A stretch of DNA of 8,889 nt from Candidatus Moranbacteria bacterium RIFCSPLOWO2_12_FULL_48_12 (GCA_001784735.1 MFSB01000028.1:1-8889); one strand, 5' to 3'; counted from the stretch's first letter, positions 1 to 5,758 are shown. Translations and numbers: made by a program. The notes: generated by a model not told the origin, from the sequence alone.

Positions 1-380
1 CACACATCATCCACTCCTCCGGTAAAAAAGAGATTCGTCTTGGGATGGAGATAGGTGATACCACGTCTGAGCGAATCACGCCATTCTTCCAACTTCTCAT
101 GCTGCAACGGTACCGCGTCGAGACCATAAGCCTTCATCAGTGGATGCGGTGTTCCCGAAGCCCGGTGGATATCGAATTCTTTTTTGAGAAGCGTATCCAC
201 GGCCGAATTGAGCGAGAACGGATAGCCGGGCGGTCGATCCGTACCGAGGCGCCGATCCAGATAAAAACAGCGCGGGCAAGACAAAAAGACCTCCAGCCGC
301 GAACGGCTCAAACGGAACGGCTCTGATGAATGCGGATCAAATAAATTTCTGTTGCGCCTGGGATTGTAGTATTGAGACAT
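1..380 (-). CDS. Partial CDS, probable PD-(D/E)XK nuclease-fold protein (N-terminal 126 codons)
   Basis: The reading frame is open from an ATG at 380-378 to the left window edge, so the C-terminus is missing. An in-frame TAA lies three codons upstream of the ATG, so the start cannot be further out. The visible N-terminus has an Arg/Asn-rich opening (YYNPRRNRNLF), then FRLSRSRLEVFLSCPRCFYL at about residues 22-41. That stretch has the S-R-L-x-x-F-x-x-C-P-x-x-F-Y pattern that opens many RecB/Cas4-like PD-(D/E)XK nuclease domains. The fragment ends in FFTGGVDDV, which could be the start of the metal-binding G-x-x-D core, but the decisive (D/E)XK lysine lies outside the window. Similar short nuclease-fold proteins occur in CPR genomes (from memory). 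It follows the acidic-protein gene but is separated from it by a strong terminator, so it probably has its own promoter. No Shine-Dalgarno sequence is visible. Coding status is fairly secure; the family call is tentative. Confidence 0.62.
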   Translation of the reverse strand, partial: MSQYYNPRRNRNLFDPHSSEPFRLSRSRLEVFLSCPRCFYLDRRLGTDRPPGYPFSLNSAVDTLLKKEFDIHRASGTPHPLMKAYGLDAVPLQHEKLEEWRDSLRRGITYLHPKTNLFFTGGVDDV

Positions 381-401
381 AGATAGTTAAAAATGTAAAA
401 G

Positions 402-442
402 CCTGCCCGAAACGCTTCTCGCCTTGGCGGGATGCGGGCGGG
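402..442. repeat. GC-rich imperfect inverted repeat in AT-rich spacer
   Basis: CCTGCCCG (402-409) can pair with CGGGCGGG (435-442), with one G-T wobble. The interior contains CGCCTTGGCG, itself nearly self-complementary. Its high GC stands out in the surrounding AT-rich spacer. It sits between the terminator of the acidic-protein gene and the start of the nuclease-fold gene, in the leader of the latter. It looks like a small dispersed palindromic element, but only this copy is in the window. Confidence 0.4.
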
Positions 443-475
443 TCAAAATGGAAAAATACTAGATGGCTCTATTCT

Positions 476-504
476 AACACAAAAAACCCCGACGTGTCGG
501 GGTT
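476..504 (-). terminator. Rho-independent terminator of the acidic coiled-coil protein gene
   Basis: A perfect inverted repeat, AACCCCGAC / GTCGGGGTT (485-504), gives an 8-bp GC-rich stem with a 4-nt loop. Read on the minus strand it is followed directly by TTTTTTGTGTTA. It lies 22 bp past the TAG stop at 527-529. Stem, loop and U-tract all fit an intrinsic terminator. Confidence 0.85.
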
Positions 505-526
505 CCTTGTTACTTTGCTTCTCTCC

Positions 527-1903
527 CTAAAACTTGGGAATAAAGGCGGACAACCAACCGAAAATACCTTTTATCTCGGATTGACTGGCGATAAAACTCT
601 GCAACTTTCCCGTCTCCAGCTTCAAAGTGTCGATCTGATCATCCAGTATCTTCCTCAGATCCGGATCAGAAATCCGCTTCGATGCTGATTCGAGTGCTGC
701 CGCTCGGGTATTCATCGCCACTACTTCCGTATTCAGCGCATCCAGAGCATCGGAGTCGGATCCGAAGAGGGTTTCTGCCAATCCGCCACGATCCTCGATA
801 TCTCCCAAGCTCTTCTTGATAGCCTTCGATGCCGCCTTGTGTTCGGCCGCTATCGTTCTCACTTTTTTGGAAACGCCATTATCATCGCCATCCTCGATCT
901 CAGCTACATCATCGAGACCCTCAGACAGATCATCCGCATCATCTTCATGATCTTCGAACAAATCATCGTCATCCGTGCCTCCGAGGGCGAAGATATTGCT
1001 CTCCACCAGGCTCTTCAAACGTTTCACACGTTTTTCGAAAGCCTTCACCGTATCCCGGGTTATCGTTCCGGGAGCCGCCGCAATCGTTGCCTTGAGTGCA
1101 GAAAAATCCGAGCGCAGGGTTGCCAGCTGGGACTTGAAAGCCGCCGCATCGCCGCCCAAGCCTTCAAGCTCTGCAATCTTTTTCTCTACCTGTCCGAAGC
1201 GCTTTTCCACTTTGGCTACTTCTTCAGCGACTTTTTTGGAAAATTCCATATCCTTTTCTGTGAAATGGGCCGTTTTTTTGATCTGCTTGGCAAGCATCTT
1301 CGCCGTCGCCAAATCATTCGCATCAAATGAGGTCCCTACTTGGGCGAGACCGGCTTCCGCCAGAGCCAAACGAGCCAGTGCGGTGGTCACATCCGCTCCT
1401 TCGGCTTGTTTTTCCAAGATATTTTTTCTTGCTTTGTCTATTTCTTCCTGTAGTTTGCTCAAAGTTTTATCGCGATCCTTGAACATCCCCTCGTTATCCC
1501 CGCCCTTATTTTCATCTTCATCGGCCTCATCAGCTTCATCTTCATCGGTTTCAGACTTATTTTCATCCTCGACTTCATCGGCATCTTCGTCATCATCTTC
1601 CTTATTGGAACTTTCACGAGCTTTTTCAGCTTCTTTTTTGGCTTTTTCACTTGCTTTTTCCTGCTCTTTCTTAGCTTTCTCCTGTTCTTTTTCCTTGTCT
1701 TTATCATCGTCCTTGTCTTCATCTTCATCTTCACCATCATCTTCAGCTTCGTTATCATCCTCCCCCTCGTCCGCCGAGGTAATGGCCGCAAAGTTAAACT
1801 GATTCTTGGTTACTATGGCTGCTACTCCGGCAAAAGTGCCCAATGCCAATAAAGCGATAACCAGCGCCGCCCCTGTCCCCATTTTTGTCTTTATTTTCGG
1901 CAT
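527..1903 (-). CDS. Membrane-anchored, highly acidic coiled-coil surface protein (unrecognised family)
   Basis: I do not recognise the family. From the chosen ATG (1903-1901) the protein is 458 aa. It has a Lys-rich N-terminus (PKIKTK), one hydrophobic segment at about residues 12-32, then about 95 residues almost entirely of D, E, K, N and S (about 45-140). The rest is helical coiled-coil-like sequence rich in E, K, A, L and Q, with a second acidic patch near 315-340. The basic residues before the membrane segment suggest N-in topology with the charged body outside the cell. The KE/KD-rich stretch could form a stiff single alpha-helix or bind cations. The frame stays open upstream to a TTG at 1927-1925, which would add MFKAVPPG. 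I prefer the ATG because an identical ACCGGGTATG surrounds the start of the upstream glycosyltransferase, but the TTG is not excluded. It lies downstream of the polysaccharide genes and ends in a strong terminator. A surface or cell-wall-associated role is inference. Confidence 0.8.
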   Translation of the reverse strand: MPKIKTKMGTGAALVIALLALGTFAGVAAIVTKNQFNFAAITSADEGEDDNEAEDDGEDEDEDKDDDKDKEKEQEKAKKEQEKASEKAKKEAEKARESSNKEDDDEDADEVEDENKSETDEDEADEADEDENKGGDNEGMFKDRDKTLSKLQEEIDKARKNILEKQAEGADVTTALARLALAEAGLAQVGTSFDANDLATAKMLAKQIKKTAHFTEKDMEFSKKVAEEVAKVEKRFGQVEKKIAELEGLGGDAAAFKSQLATLRSDFSALKATIAAAPGTITRDTVKAFEKRVKRLKSLVESNIFALGGTDDDDLFEDHEDDADDLSEGLDDVAEIEDGDDNGVSKKVRTIAAEHKAASKAIKKSLGDIEDRGGLAETLFGSDSDALDALNTEVVAMNTRAAALESASKRISDPDLRKILDDQIDTLKLETGKLQSFIASQSEIKGIFGWLSAFIPKF

Positions 1904-2034
1904 ACCCGGTGGTACTGCTTTGAACAAGGTAACTTGATAAAGTTTCCTAAGATCAAAGTATTTGTTACTGTTTATATTAATGTTAACCTAATACCTCGAT
2001 AGAACAAGCTTTCAAAGTTGTCCCACCGGGCATA
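1901..2034. repeat. 134-bp inverted-repeat pair flanking an AT-rich core; covers the start of the acidic-protein gene
   Basis: The plus strand at 2011-2034 reads TTCAAAGTTGTCCCACCGGG then CATA. The minus strand at 1924-1901 reads TTCAAAGCAGTACCACCGGG then TATG. The shared core is TTCAAAG-nn-GT-n-CCACCGGG-n-AT, outward-facing, with an 86-bp AT-rich interior. Read as minus-strand RNA, the arms could pair over about 21 of 24 positions, counting G-U wobbles, including the AUG at 1903. It could be a regulatory leader hairpin, paired operator sites, or the terminal repeats of a small decayed mobile element. No convincing target-site duplication is visible. Confidence 0.65.
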
Positions 2035-2094
2035 TTTGTTTTATTTTTATGTATTATCTAAAAAAAAGGAACGACCTTCCCTTATTTTTACTAT

Positions 2095-2127
2095 ATCATA
2101 AAACGTACAAAAAAAATAGCCTGTCAA
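2095..2127 (-). promoter_or_regulatory. Possible promoter for the acidic-protein gene
   Basis: On the minus strand a perfect -35 hexamer TTGACA (2127-2122) lies just after the glycosyltransferase stop. The best -10 matches are TATGAT (2100-2095, spacer 21, too long) and TTTTAT (2103-2098, spacer 18, weaker). Initiation here would give a leader of about 185 nt containing both arms of the 1901-2034 inverted repeat. The spacing makes this tentative. Confidence 0.33.
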
Positions 2128-2144
2128 TAGCTCTTTCGGTATAC

Positions 2145-3299
2145 TTATATAAGCGAGCGAAAAACACTGAGAGTCTCCTCCACCGTCTTCTCCCAGGAAA
2201 AAAGCTTGGCGCGCGCTTCGCCCTTCTTGCGCAAGGCATCGGCCAGTTCCTGATCCGTCAAAACCTGCCGAAGTGCCTGCAAAAGCTCATCGGGCTGATA
2301 CGGATCGATGAGAATCCCGGCATCGCCGACGATTTCCGGAAGCGCTGAGGAATGGGAAACGATGACCGGTACGCCGCAGGCCATGGCCTCGAGCGGCGGA
2401 AAACCGAAACCCTCGTAAAACGACGGGTACACGAACACGCTCGCCAGATTATAGAGCGCCGCTTTGTCGGGATCGGCGATGAAGCCGGGAAGAAAGATTT
2501 TGTCGCCATATGGCGACTCTGCAATCGCTTCAAACACTTCCTCGCACTTCCACCCGCTGACCCCGGCGATGACCAGCTCATACTTAGCCAAGGCTGGATG
2601 ATTAAGGTGCATCAACCCCTCGTACCCCTTTATGAGCGCCAGAATATTCTTGCGCGGTTCGAACGTCGCAAGCGATAGGATGAATTTGTACGGCAGGTGA
2701 TACTTCTCCTTCACCCGCAGGAGCTCCCCATCATTTCGGCTCATCACATGGAATTGTTCTCCGATACCGCTTCGGATGACGGTAATCTTCTTTTCCGATA
2801 CGCCATACTGCGCCGTGAGATCATCTTTGGTCGATTGGGAGACGGCGATCACCTTGTCGGCAGCCAGCGCCAAGCGCCGGAAATTGATGAAAAAATGCCA
2901 CAGGCGGCGCTTGAAGGAAAATGTTTCGGGAAACAATTCGAAGGAGAGATCATGAGCCGTCACCAAAAACTTGGTCTTCCGCGATACCGAGGCGAAATTC
3001 AGATTCGGCAGAAAAAAAATATCCGTACCGCCGACCATCCTATCCAACTGGGGAAAATGCAGATACCAAAGCGAAAGATTGAGAAGCTTGTTGGGGAAAC
3101 GGAAAGCCTTCAGGGTGACGTTCGGGTATCTGGTCGCCCAGCTGAAATCCAGATGCGTCTTGCGCCACGCGTTGAAAAAGAGCACGTACTCGTTCTCCGT
3201 ATCATGCTCAAAAAGCCCCTTGAGAAGGGCCAAGGTATATTCTTCTACTCCAGTGCGCTTCCCCTCCGCCAGACACCGTATATCAATCCCTATGCGCAT
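2145..3299 (-). CDS. GT4-family glycosyltransferase (GT-B fold, glycosyltransferase family 1 Pfam type)
   Basis: The 384-aa protein is full length for this family. It probably transfers a sugar from a nucleotide-sugar donor to a growing surface glycan at the cytoplasmic face of the membrane. The N-terminal half has the acceptor-side opening MRIGIDIRCLAEGKRTGVEEY and a TAHDLSF motif at 114-120. The C-terminal Rossmann half begins near ILSLATFEPRKN (207-218), whose Arg and Lys normally contact the donor phosphates. The retaining-GT4 signature EGFGFPPLE (E296-x7-E304) is intact, followed by MACGVPVIVS and the LPEIVGDAGI loop. Donor and acceptor cannot be read from the sequence, although mannosyltransferases are common among relatives. 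There is no Shine-Dalgarno; the ATG at 3299 is preceded directly by ACCGGGT. It lies 446 bp downstream of the Wzz-type gene and probably belongs to the same polysaccharide locus, but the palindrome-rich gap suggests separate transcription. Confidence 0.95.
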   Translation of the reverse strand: MRIGIDIRCLAEGKRTGVEEYTLALLKGLFEHDTENEYVLFFNAWRKTHLDFSWATRYPNVTLKAFRFPNKLLNLSLWYLHFPQLDRMVGGTDIFFLPNLNFASVSRKTKFLVTAHDLSFELFPETFSFKRRLWHFFINFRRLALAADKVIAVSQSTKDDLTAQYGVSEKKITVIRSGIGEQFHVMSRNDGELLRVKEKYHLPYKFILSLATFEPRKNILALIKGYEGLMHLNHPALAKYELVIAGVSGWKCEEVFEAIAESPYGDKIFLPGFIADPDKAALYNLASVFVYPSFYEGFGFPPLEAMACGVPVIVSHSSALPEIVGDAGILIDPYQPDELLQALRQVLTDQELADALRKKGEARAKLFSWEKTVEETLSVFRSLI

Positions 3300-3325
3300 A
3301 CCCGGTCAGTGAAACTTCGACAATT

Positions 3326-3331
3326 TTTATA
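3326..3331 (-). promoter_or_regulatory. Possible -10 element for the glycosyltransferase at 3299-2145
   Basis: TATAAA on the minus strand, 26 nt upstream of the ATG at 3299, lies in an AT-rich stretch between the palindrome cluster and the gene. No good -35 is seen at the usual distance. It is offered only because the preceding gene seems to end in a palindrome, so a local promoter is expected. Confidence 0.3.
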
Positions 3332-3353
3332 AACTGTAGAAATAACAGGTATT

Positions 3354-3424
3354 TACCCCAGGGCAAGCCCTGGATCCTGAAACGAGCCCAGGCTCGTTTC
3401 ATATCCGCGGCAAGCCGCGGGGTA
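3354..3424. repeat. Cloverleaf-like cluster of three perfect palindromes within a short outer stem
   Basis: Three hairpins follow one another: CCAGGGC-AA-GCCCTGG (3358-3373), TGAAACGAGCC-CA-GGCTCGTTTCA (3378-3401) and CCGCGGC-AA-GCCGCGG (3405-3420). The outer bases TACC (3354-3357) and GGTA (3421-3424) complement each other and close a four-way junction. There is no anticodon or T-loop pattern, so it is not a tRNA. It fills part of the 446-bp gap between two polysaccharide genes. Likely palindromic (REP-like) repeats inserted side by side; a structured RNA is possible but unsupported. Confidence 0.6.
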
Positions 3425-3443
3425 TTCAACCCGATTTTACCGG

Positions 3444-3484
3444 CACTCGCTCGGAAACGAAAGTAAACTTTCGTTTCACTCGCT
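3444..3484. repeat. Hairpin GAAACGAAAG/CTTTCGTTTC flanked by CACTCGCT direct repeats
   Basis: A 10-bp perfect stem (3454-3463 / 3468-3477) with loop TAAA is bracketed by two copies of CACTCGCT (3444-3451 and 3477-3484). The stem shares the word GAAACGA with the second hairpin of the neighbouring cluster. The flanking 8-mers could be a duplication made on insertion of the hairpin, or part of the repeat itself. Confidence 0.5.
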
Positions 3485-3706
3485 TCGTTTGGTAATAAAG
3501 TTAAGTTTGTTTTTCCGCCTGTACCTGAGTATCTACCGCCTTTCCTGAAATCCAGTCGAAGTTCTACTGCTGGGCATATTCACAGAACCTACCCTCCTTC
3601 GCTAAAGACAAGCTTCTAGCGAGTCGAGGCGGGCAACTTACAACATACAACTAACAACTTCTGAAGAAAAGATTTATTTTTAATTTTCTGTACACCACTT
3701 TACAAG
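3485..3706. other. Non-coding spacer without a recognisable gene
   Basis: This is the remainder of the gap between the two polysaccharide genes. I see no open frame with coding character, no tRNA and no CRISPR. It contains short complementary segments (CAGT/ACTG around 3553-3570 and CGCTA/TAGCG around 3600-3622), with the second half rich in AAC/ACA words. Its GC-rich core resembles dispersed CPR intergenic repeats, but that is recollection rather than anything shown here. Confidence 0.4.
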
Positions 3707-3742
3707 ATAGTACTTTTCTTGCAATTGCAAGAAAAGTACTAT
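3707..3742 (-). terminator. 36-bp perfect palindrome just past the Wzz-type gene; probable terminator
   Basis: ATAGTACTTTTCTTGCAA is followed immediately by its exact reverse complement, centred between 3724 and 3725. It begins three bases beyond the TAA stop at 3746-3748. As RNA it would form a 14-16 bp stem with a small AAUU-type loop. The downstream minus-strand sequence lacks a clean U-run, so termination may be weak. It could equally protect the 3' end or bind a dimeric protein. Confidence 0.55.
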
Positions 3743-3745
3743 TCT

Positions 3746-4360
3746 TTATTTCTCATTGCAAAAGTAATTGCGCAAAAGAGCCACCCAAAACCCGACAAAT
3801 ATCCCGAACACCAACCCCACCGCCACAGCCGGAAAAAAAGAAACACGAGCATCGCGGATGACCGGGTCGCTCCCAATCACTATGAACCAACTCGCCTTTT
3901 TGTTTTCCTGATTCAGACTGTCTGTATAATGATTGAGCGTCGTCACAGCCACTTCCGCGATTTTCTTGAGCGTCTTATCACTCGCATCCGTGTAAGTCAC
4001 TTCAATCATCTGCGAAGACAGCCGCTTCGCCTCAAATGCGTTTTTCAAATCCCGAAGGCCTTCGTTATGCAAGTCAAGACTGACAGCCGTGTAGATATCT
4101 TCCACCACCCGCGGAGAACCGAACCAGCGCACGACCGTATCCGCGAAACGTTCATCTGCCTGCAGACGGTAAAAACTGTCGTACGTATAATCTTGAGTAT
4201 TTTCCACCCCTGAGCGGCCGATATTGAGAAGGAGCGTCGCCTGATACTCCGCTCGCTGACCCTTCTGCCAAATAATGGCCACCAAAAGACTCAAAAACAC
4301 TATTGTCCAAAACACCTTTTCCTGCTTCTTGAAAATGTCGGCGTAGTCTTTTAATTCCAT
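3746..4360 (-). CDS. Wzz/YveK-type polysaccharide chain-length determinant (polysaccharide co-polymerase)
   Basis: The 204-aa protein has the layout of the Wzz/chain-length-determinant family. It has a short cytoplasmic N-terminus, a first membrane helix at about 17-31 (VFWTIVFLSLLVAII), an external domain of about 140 residues, and a second membrane helix at about 175-196 with the expected Pro-Ala/Gly-rich start (FFPAVAVGLVFGIF). It ends in a short basic tail, with no tyrosine-kinase domain attached. Proteins of this type set the length of exported glycan chains together with a polymerase. The external domain includes an ATLLLNIGRS strand near 41-50 and an SQMIEVTYTDASDKT segment near 116-130, both typical of the family. 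It starts 77 bp after the WbaZ-like glycosyltransferase, probably in the same transcript, and precedes the second glycosyltransferase. There is no Shine-Dalgarno. Membrane topology and context are clear; the polymerase partner is not in the window. Confidence 0.85.
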   Translation of the reverse strand: MELKDYADIFKKQEKVFWTIVFLSLLVAIIWQKGQRAEYQATLLLNIGRSGVENTQDYTYDSFYRLQADERFADTVVRWFGSPRVVEDIYTAVSLDLHNEGLRDLKNAFEAKRLSSQMIEVTYTDASDKTLKKIAEVAVTTLNHYTDSLNQENKKASWFIVIGSDPVIRDARVSFFPAVAVGLVFGIFVGFWVALLRNYFCNEK

Positions 4361-4437
4361 ACTTGAGAATGATAAATGATGATTGATGCAGGATGCTTGA
4401 TGAATCTTCTCTTTATTAATCTCTTATCATGCATCCA

Positions 4438-5541
4438 TTATCTCTGCTTAAGATGCTCCTTGAGAGCATTGGTAATGTAGTCTTTTATTGTAGCCTTAAA
4501 TCGCTCTTTGTCAAAAGGAAGCGCTTTGGCTCGGATATACTGTGGATCATACTCGGCCGCCTGAAAACGCTCTACCGCTCCTACGATAGCCTCCGGCGTC
4601 TGCTCATCAAAGAACACGCCCATAACGCCTTCCTCCATATGTTCCACAATATCCCCTCCTCGATACGCGATGAGCGGCCGCCCCGATGCCATCGCCTCGA
4701 TAGCCACGATACCAAAATCCTCTTCTTGCGGAAACACGAACCCGCGGCACTCGGCATAAAACTTCGGCAAGTCCTCTTCCGGTACGCGCCCAAGGAATTC
4801 GATCGTCGGCCCAGCCATTTTTTTCAAACGCTCCATTTCCGGTCCACGCCCGATGATTTTGAGAGGCAATCTCAACCGATTGAACGCTTCAATCGCGATA
4901 TCGTGACGCTTGTACGCGATGAGCCGTCCCACCATAAGAAAATAGTTGCCCGGTTTCTCGGCTATAGAGAAACGCTCGATATTGACCGGCGGATGGATGA
5001 CCGTGGCCTTTTGACGATAATATTTCTTGATCCGTTTCGCGACAAACTGCGAATTGGCGAGAAAGCTGTCCACCCGGTCCGCGCTGGCTTTGTCCCAGAG
5101 GCGGATGGGGTTCATAAAAAACGGCACCAGCTTCTTGATCATCTGCGGGAACCCGAAATCCTGCGTATATTTCTGACAATCATCCCAGGCATACCGCATA
5201 GGCGTGTGCATATAACAGATATGGAGCGTCTCCGGCCGTGTGATAATGCCTTTGGCATAACTCGACGAATCCGACAGCACGATGTCGTATTTACTGAAAT
5301 CGAACTGCTCGATGGCCAGCGGCATCAGCGGCGGGAAAAAGCGATGGCGTTTGCGCGAGAACGGCAGATGCTGGAGAAACGACGTATAGATGCGCTTGCC
5401 CTCGAACATCCCATGCATCGCCTCCCGATCGTGAATAAGCGTATAGATCGGCGCATAAGGAAAAAGCTCGGTGAAGGCTTCCAAGACCCGCTCCGCTCCC
5501 CCGTACTGCACCAAGTAATCATGCACCAATGCGATTTTCAT
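4438..5541 (-). CDS. WbaZ-like GT4 glycosyltransferase, probable mannosyltransferase
   Basis: The 367-aa enzyme has a GT-B fold. The N-terminus carries HDYLVQYGGAERVLE (7-21), typical of acceptor-side loops in this group, and a HTPMRYAWD motif (112-120) characteristic of WbaZ-like mannosyltransferases. The donor-binding half has MVGRLIAYKRHD (203-214), with Arg206 and Lys211 in the phosphate-contact positions. The retaining signature is EDFGIVAIE (E274-x7-E282), then AMASGRPLIAYRGGDIVE. It likely adds a sugar, perhaps mannose, to a lipid-linked or surface glycan. The ATG at 5541 is immediately preceded by CTCTAACGGG, one of four copies of a local repeat, rather than by a Shine-Dalgarno. It precedes the Wzz-type gene by 77 bp. 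MltG lies upstream but is separated by a terminator hairpin. Donor specificity is inferred from family resemblance only. Confidence 0.95.
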   Translation of the reverse strand: MKIALVHDYLVQYGGAERVLEAFTELFPYAPIYTLIHDREAMHGMFEGKRIYTSFLQHLPFSRKRHRFFPPLMPLAIEQFDFSKYDIVLSDSSSYAKGIITRPETLHICYMHTPMRYAWDDCQKYTQDFGFPQMIKKLVPFFMNPIRLWDKASADRVDSFLANSQFVAKRIKKYYRQKATVIHPPVNIERFSIAEKPGNYFLMVGRLIAYKRHDIAIEAFNRLRLPLKIIGRGPEMERLKKMAGPTIEFLGRVPEEDLPKFYAECRGFVFPQEEDFGIVAIEAMASGRPLIAYRGGDIVEHMEEGVMGVFFDEQTPEAIVGAVERFQAAEYDPQYIRAKALPFDKERFKATIKDYITNALKEHLKQR

Positions 5542-5713
5542 CCCGTTAGAGCTCAGTCTTTTTTAGTAAAGCCAGTATACTTCTTTTTGTTTTTTTGACT
5601 CTAGAAAATATATACATAATAGTACATAAGCTCTAACGGGACTCATCCCGTTAGAGAACGCCTTGCTGAAAGCACGGCTTCAGCCGCCTTGGGGCGGCTT
5701 TTCTCTAACAGGA
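5541..5713. repeat. Four copies of CTCTAACRGGA in alternating orientation, forming nested hairpins
   Basis: The word CTCTAACGGGA occurs on the minus strand at 5551-5541 and 5656-5646 and on the plus strand at 5631-5641. A variant, CTCTAACAGGA, lies at 5703-5713. Copies one and two form a 13-bp perfect inverted repeat (TCCCGTTAGAGCT / AGCTCTAACGGGA). Copies two and three form an 11-bp perfect stem with loop CTCA. Copies three and four match over 12 of 13 bp around an internal hairpin AGCCGCC-TTGG-GGCGGCT (5682-5699), followed on the plus strand by TTTCTCT, which is terminator-like in that direction. This fills most of the spacer between MltG and the glycosyltransferase and overlaps the latter's start codon. 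It may be small palindromic mobile elements or regulatory leader structure. Confidence 0.65.
5574..5579 (-). promoter_or_regulatory. Possible -10 element upstream of the WbaZ-like gene
   Basis: TATACT on the minus strand lies 32 nt before the ATG at 5541, in an A/T-rich stretch between two copies of the CTCTAACGGGA repeat. No convincing -35 is seen; GAGTCA at a 16-nt spacer is the nearest. Transcription from here would exclude the upstream arm of the inverted repeat, so promoter choice would decide whether the leader hairpin forms. Confidence 0.3.
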
Positions 5714-5758
5714 CTCATATACCCCCACTGTATCGCAAAATGCCATTTTCCGCGAGAG

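Noticed and set aside
97..279. 60-codon minus-strand open frame at the left edge
   Set aside because: It lies in a different frame inside the edge-truncated nuclease-fold gene, which extends through the whole region with better coding character.
45..326. 93-codon plus-strand open frame
   Set aside because: It is antisense to the partial nuclease-fold gene, with Arg-rich shadow composition.
1459..1791. 110-codon minus-strand frame rich in Lys and Met
   Set aside because: It is a shifted frame of the acidic low-complexity region, with no start context of its own.
975..1802. 275-codon plus-strand open frame, Ser-rich
   Set aside because: It is the complement of the D/E/K-rich codons of the acidic protein; the serine runs are a mirror of GAT/GAA codons.
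3354..3424. tRNA gene, because of the cloverleaf shape
   Set aside because: There is no anticodon arm with a 7-nt loop, no TTCGA-type T loop and no acceptor stem of 7 bp.
3354..3484. CRISPR array
   Set aside because: The palindromes differ from each other and there are no repeated units separated by unique spacers.
4429..5598. 389-codon plus-strand open frame
   Set aside because: It is antisense to the WbaZ-like glycosyltransferase, which carries complete family motifs. The plus-strand translation is His/Arg-rich and matches no family I know.
5595..5706. Plus-strand small RNA from TTGACT (5595-5600) to the AGCCGCC hairpin with T-run
   Set aside because: No -10 at proper spacing; the hairpins are better explained as part of the repeated palindromic elements.
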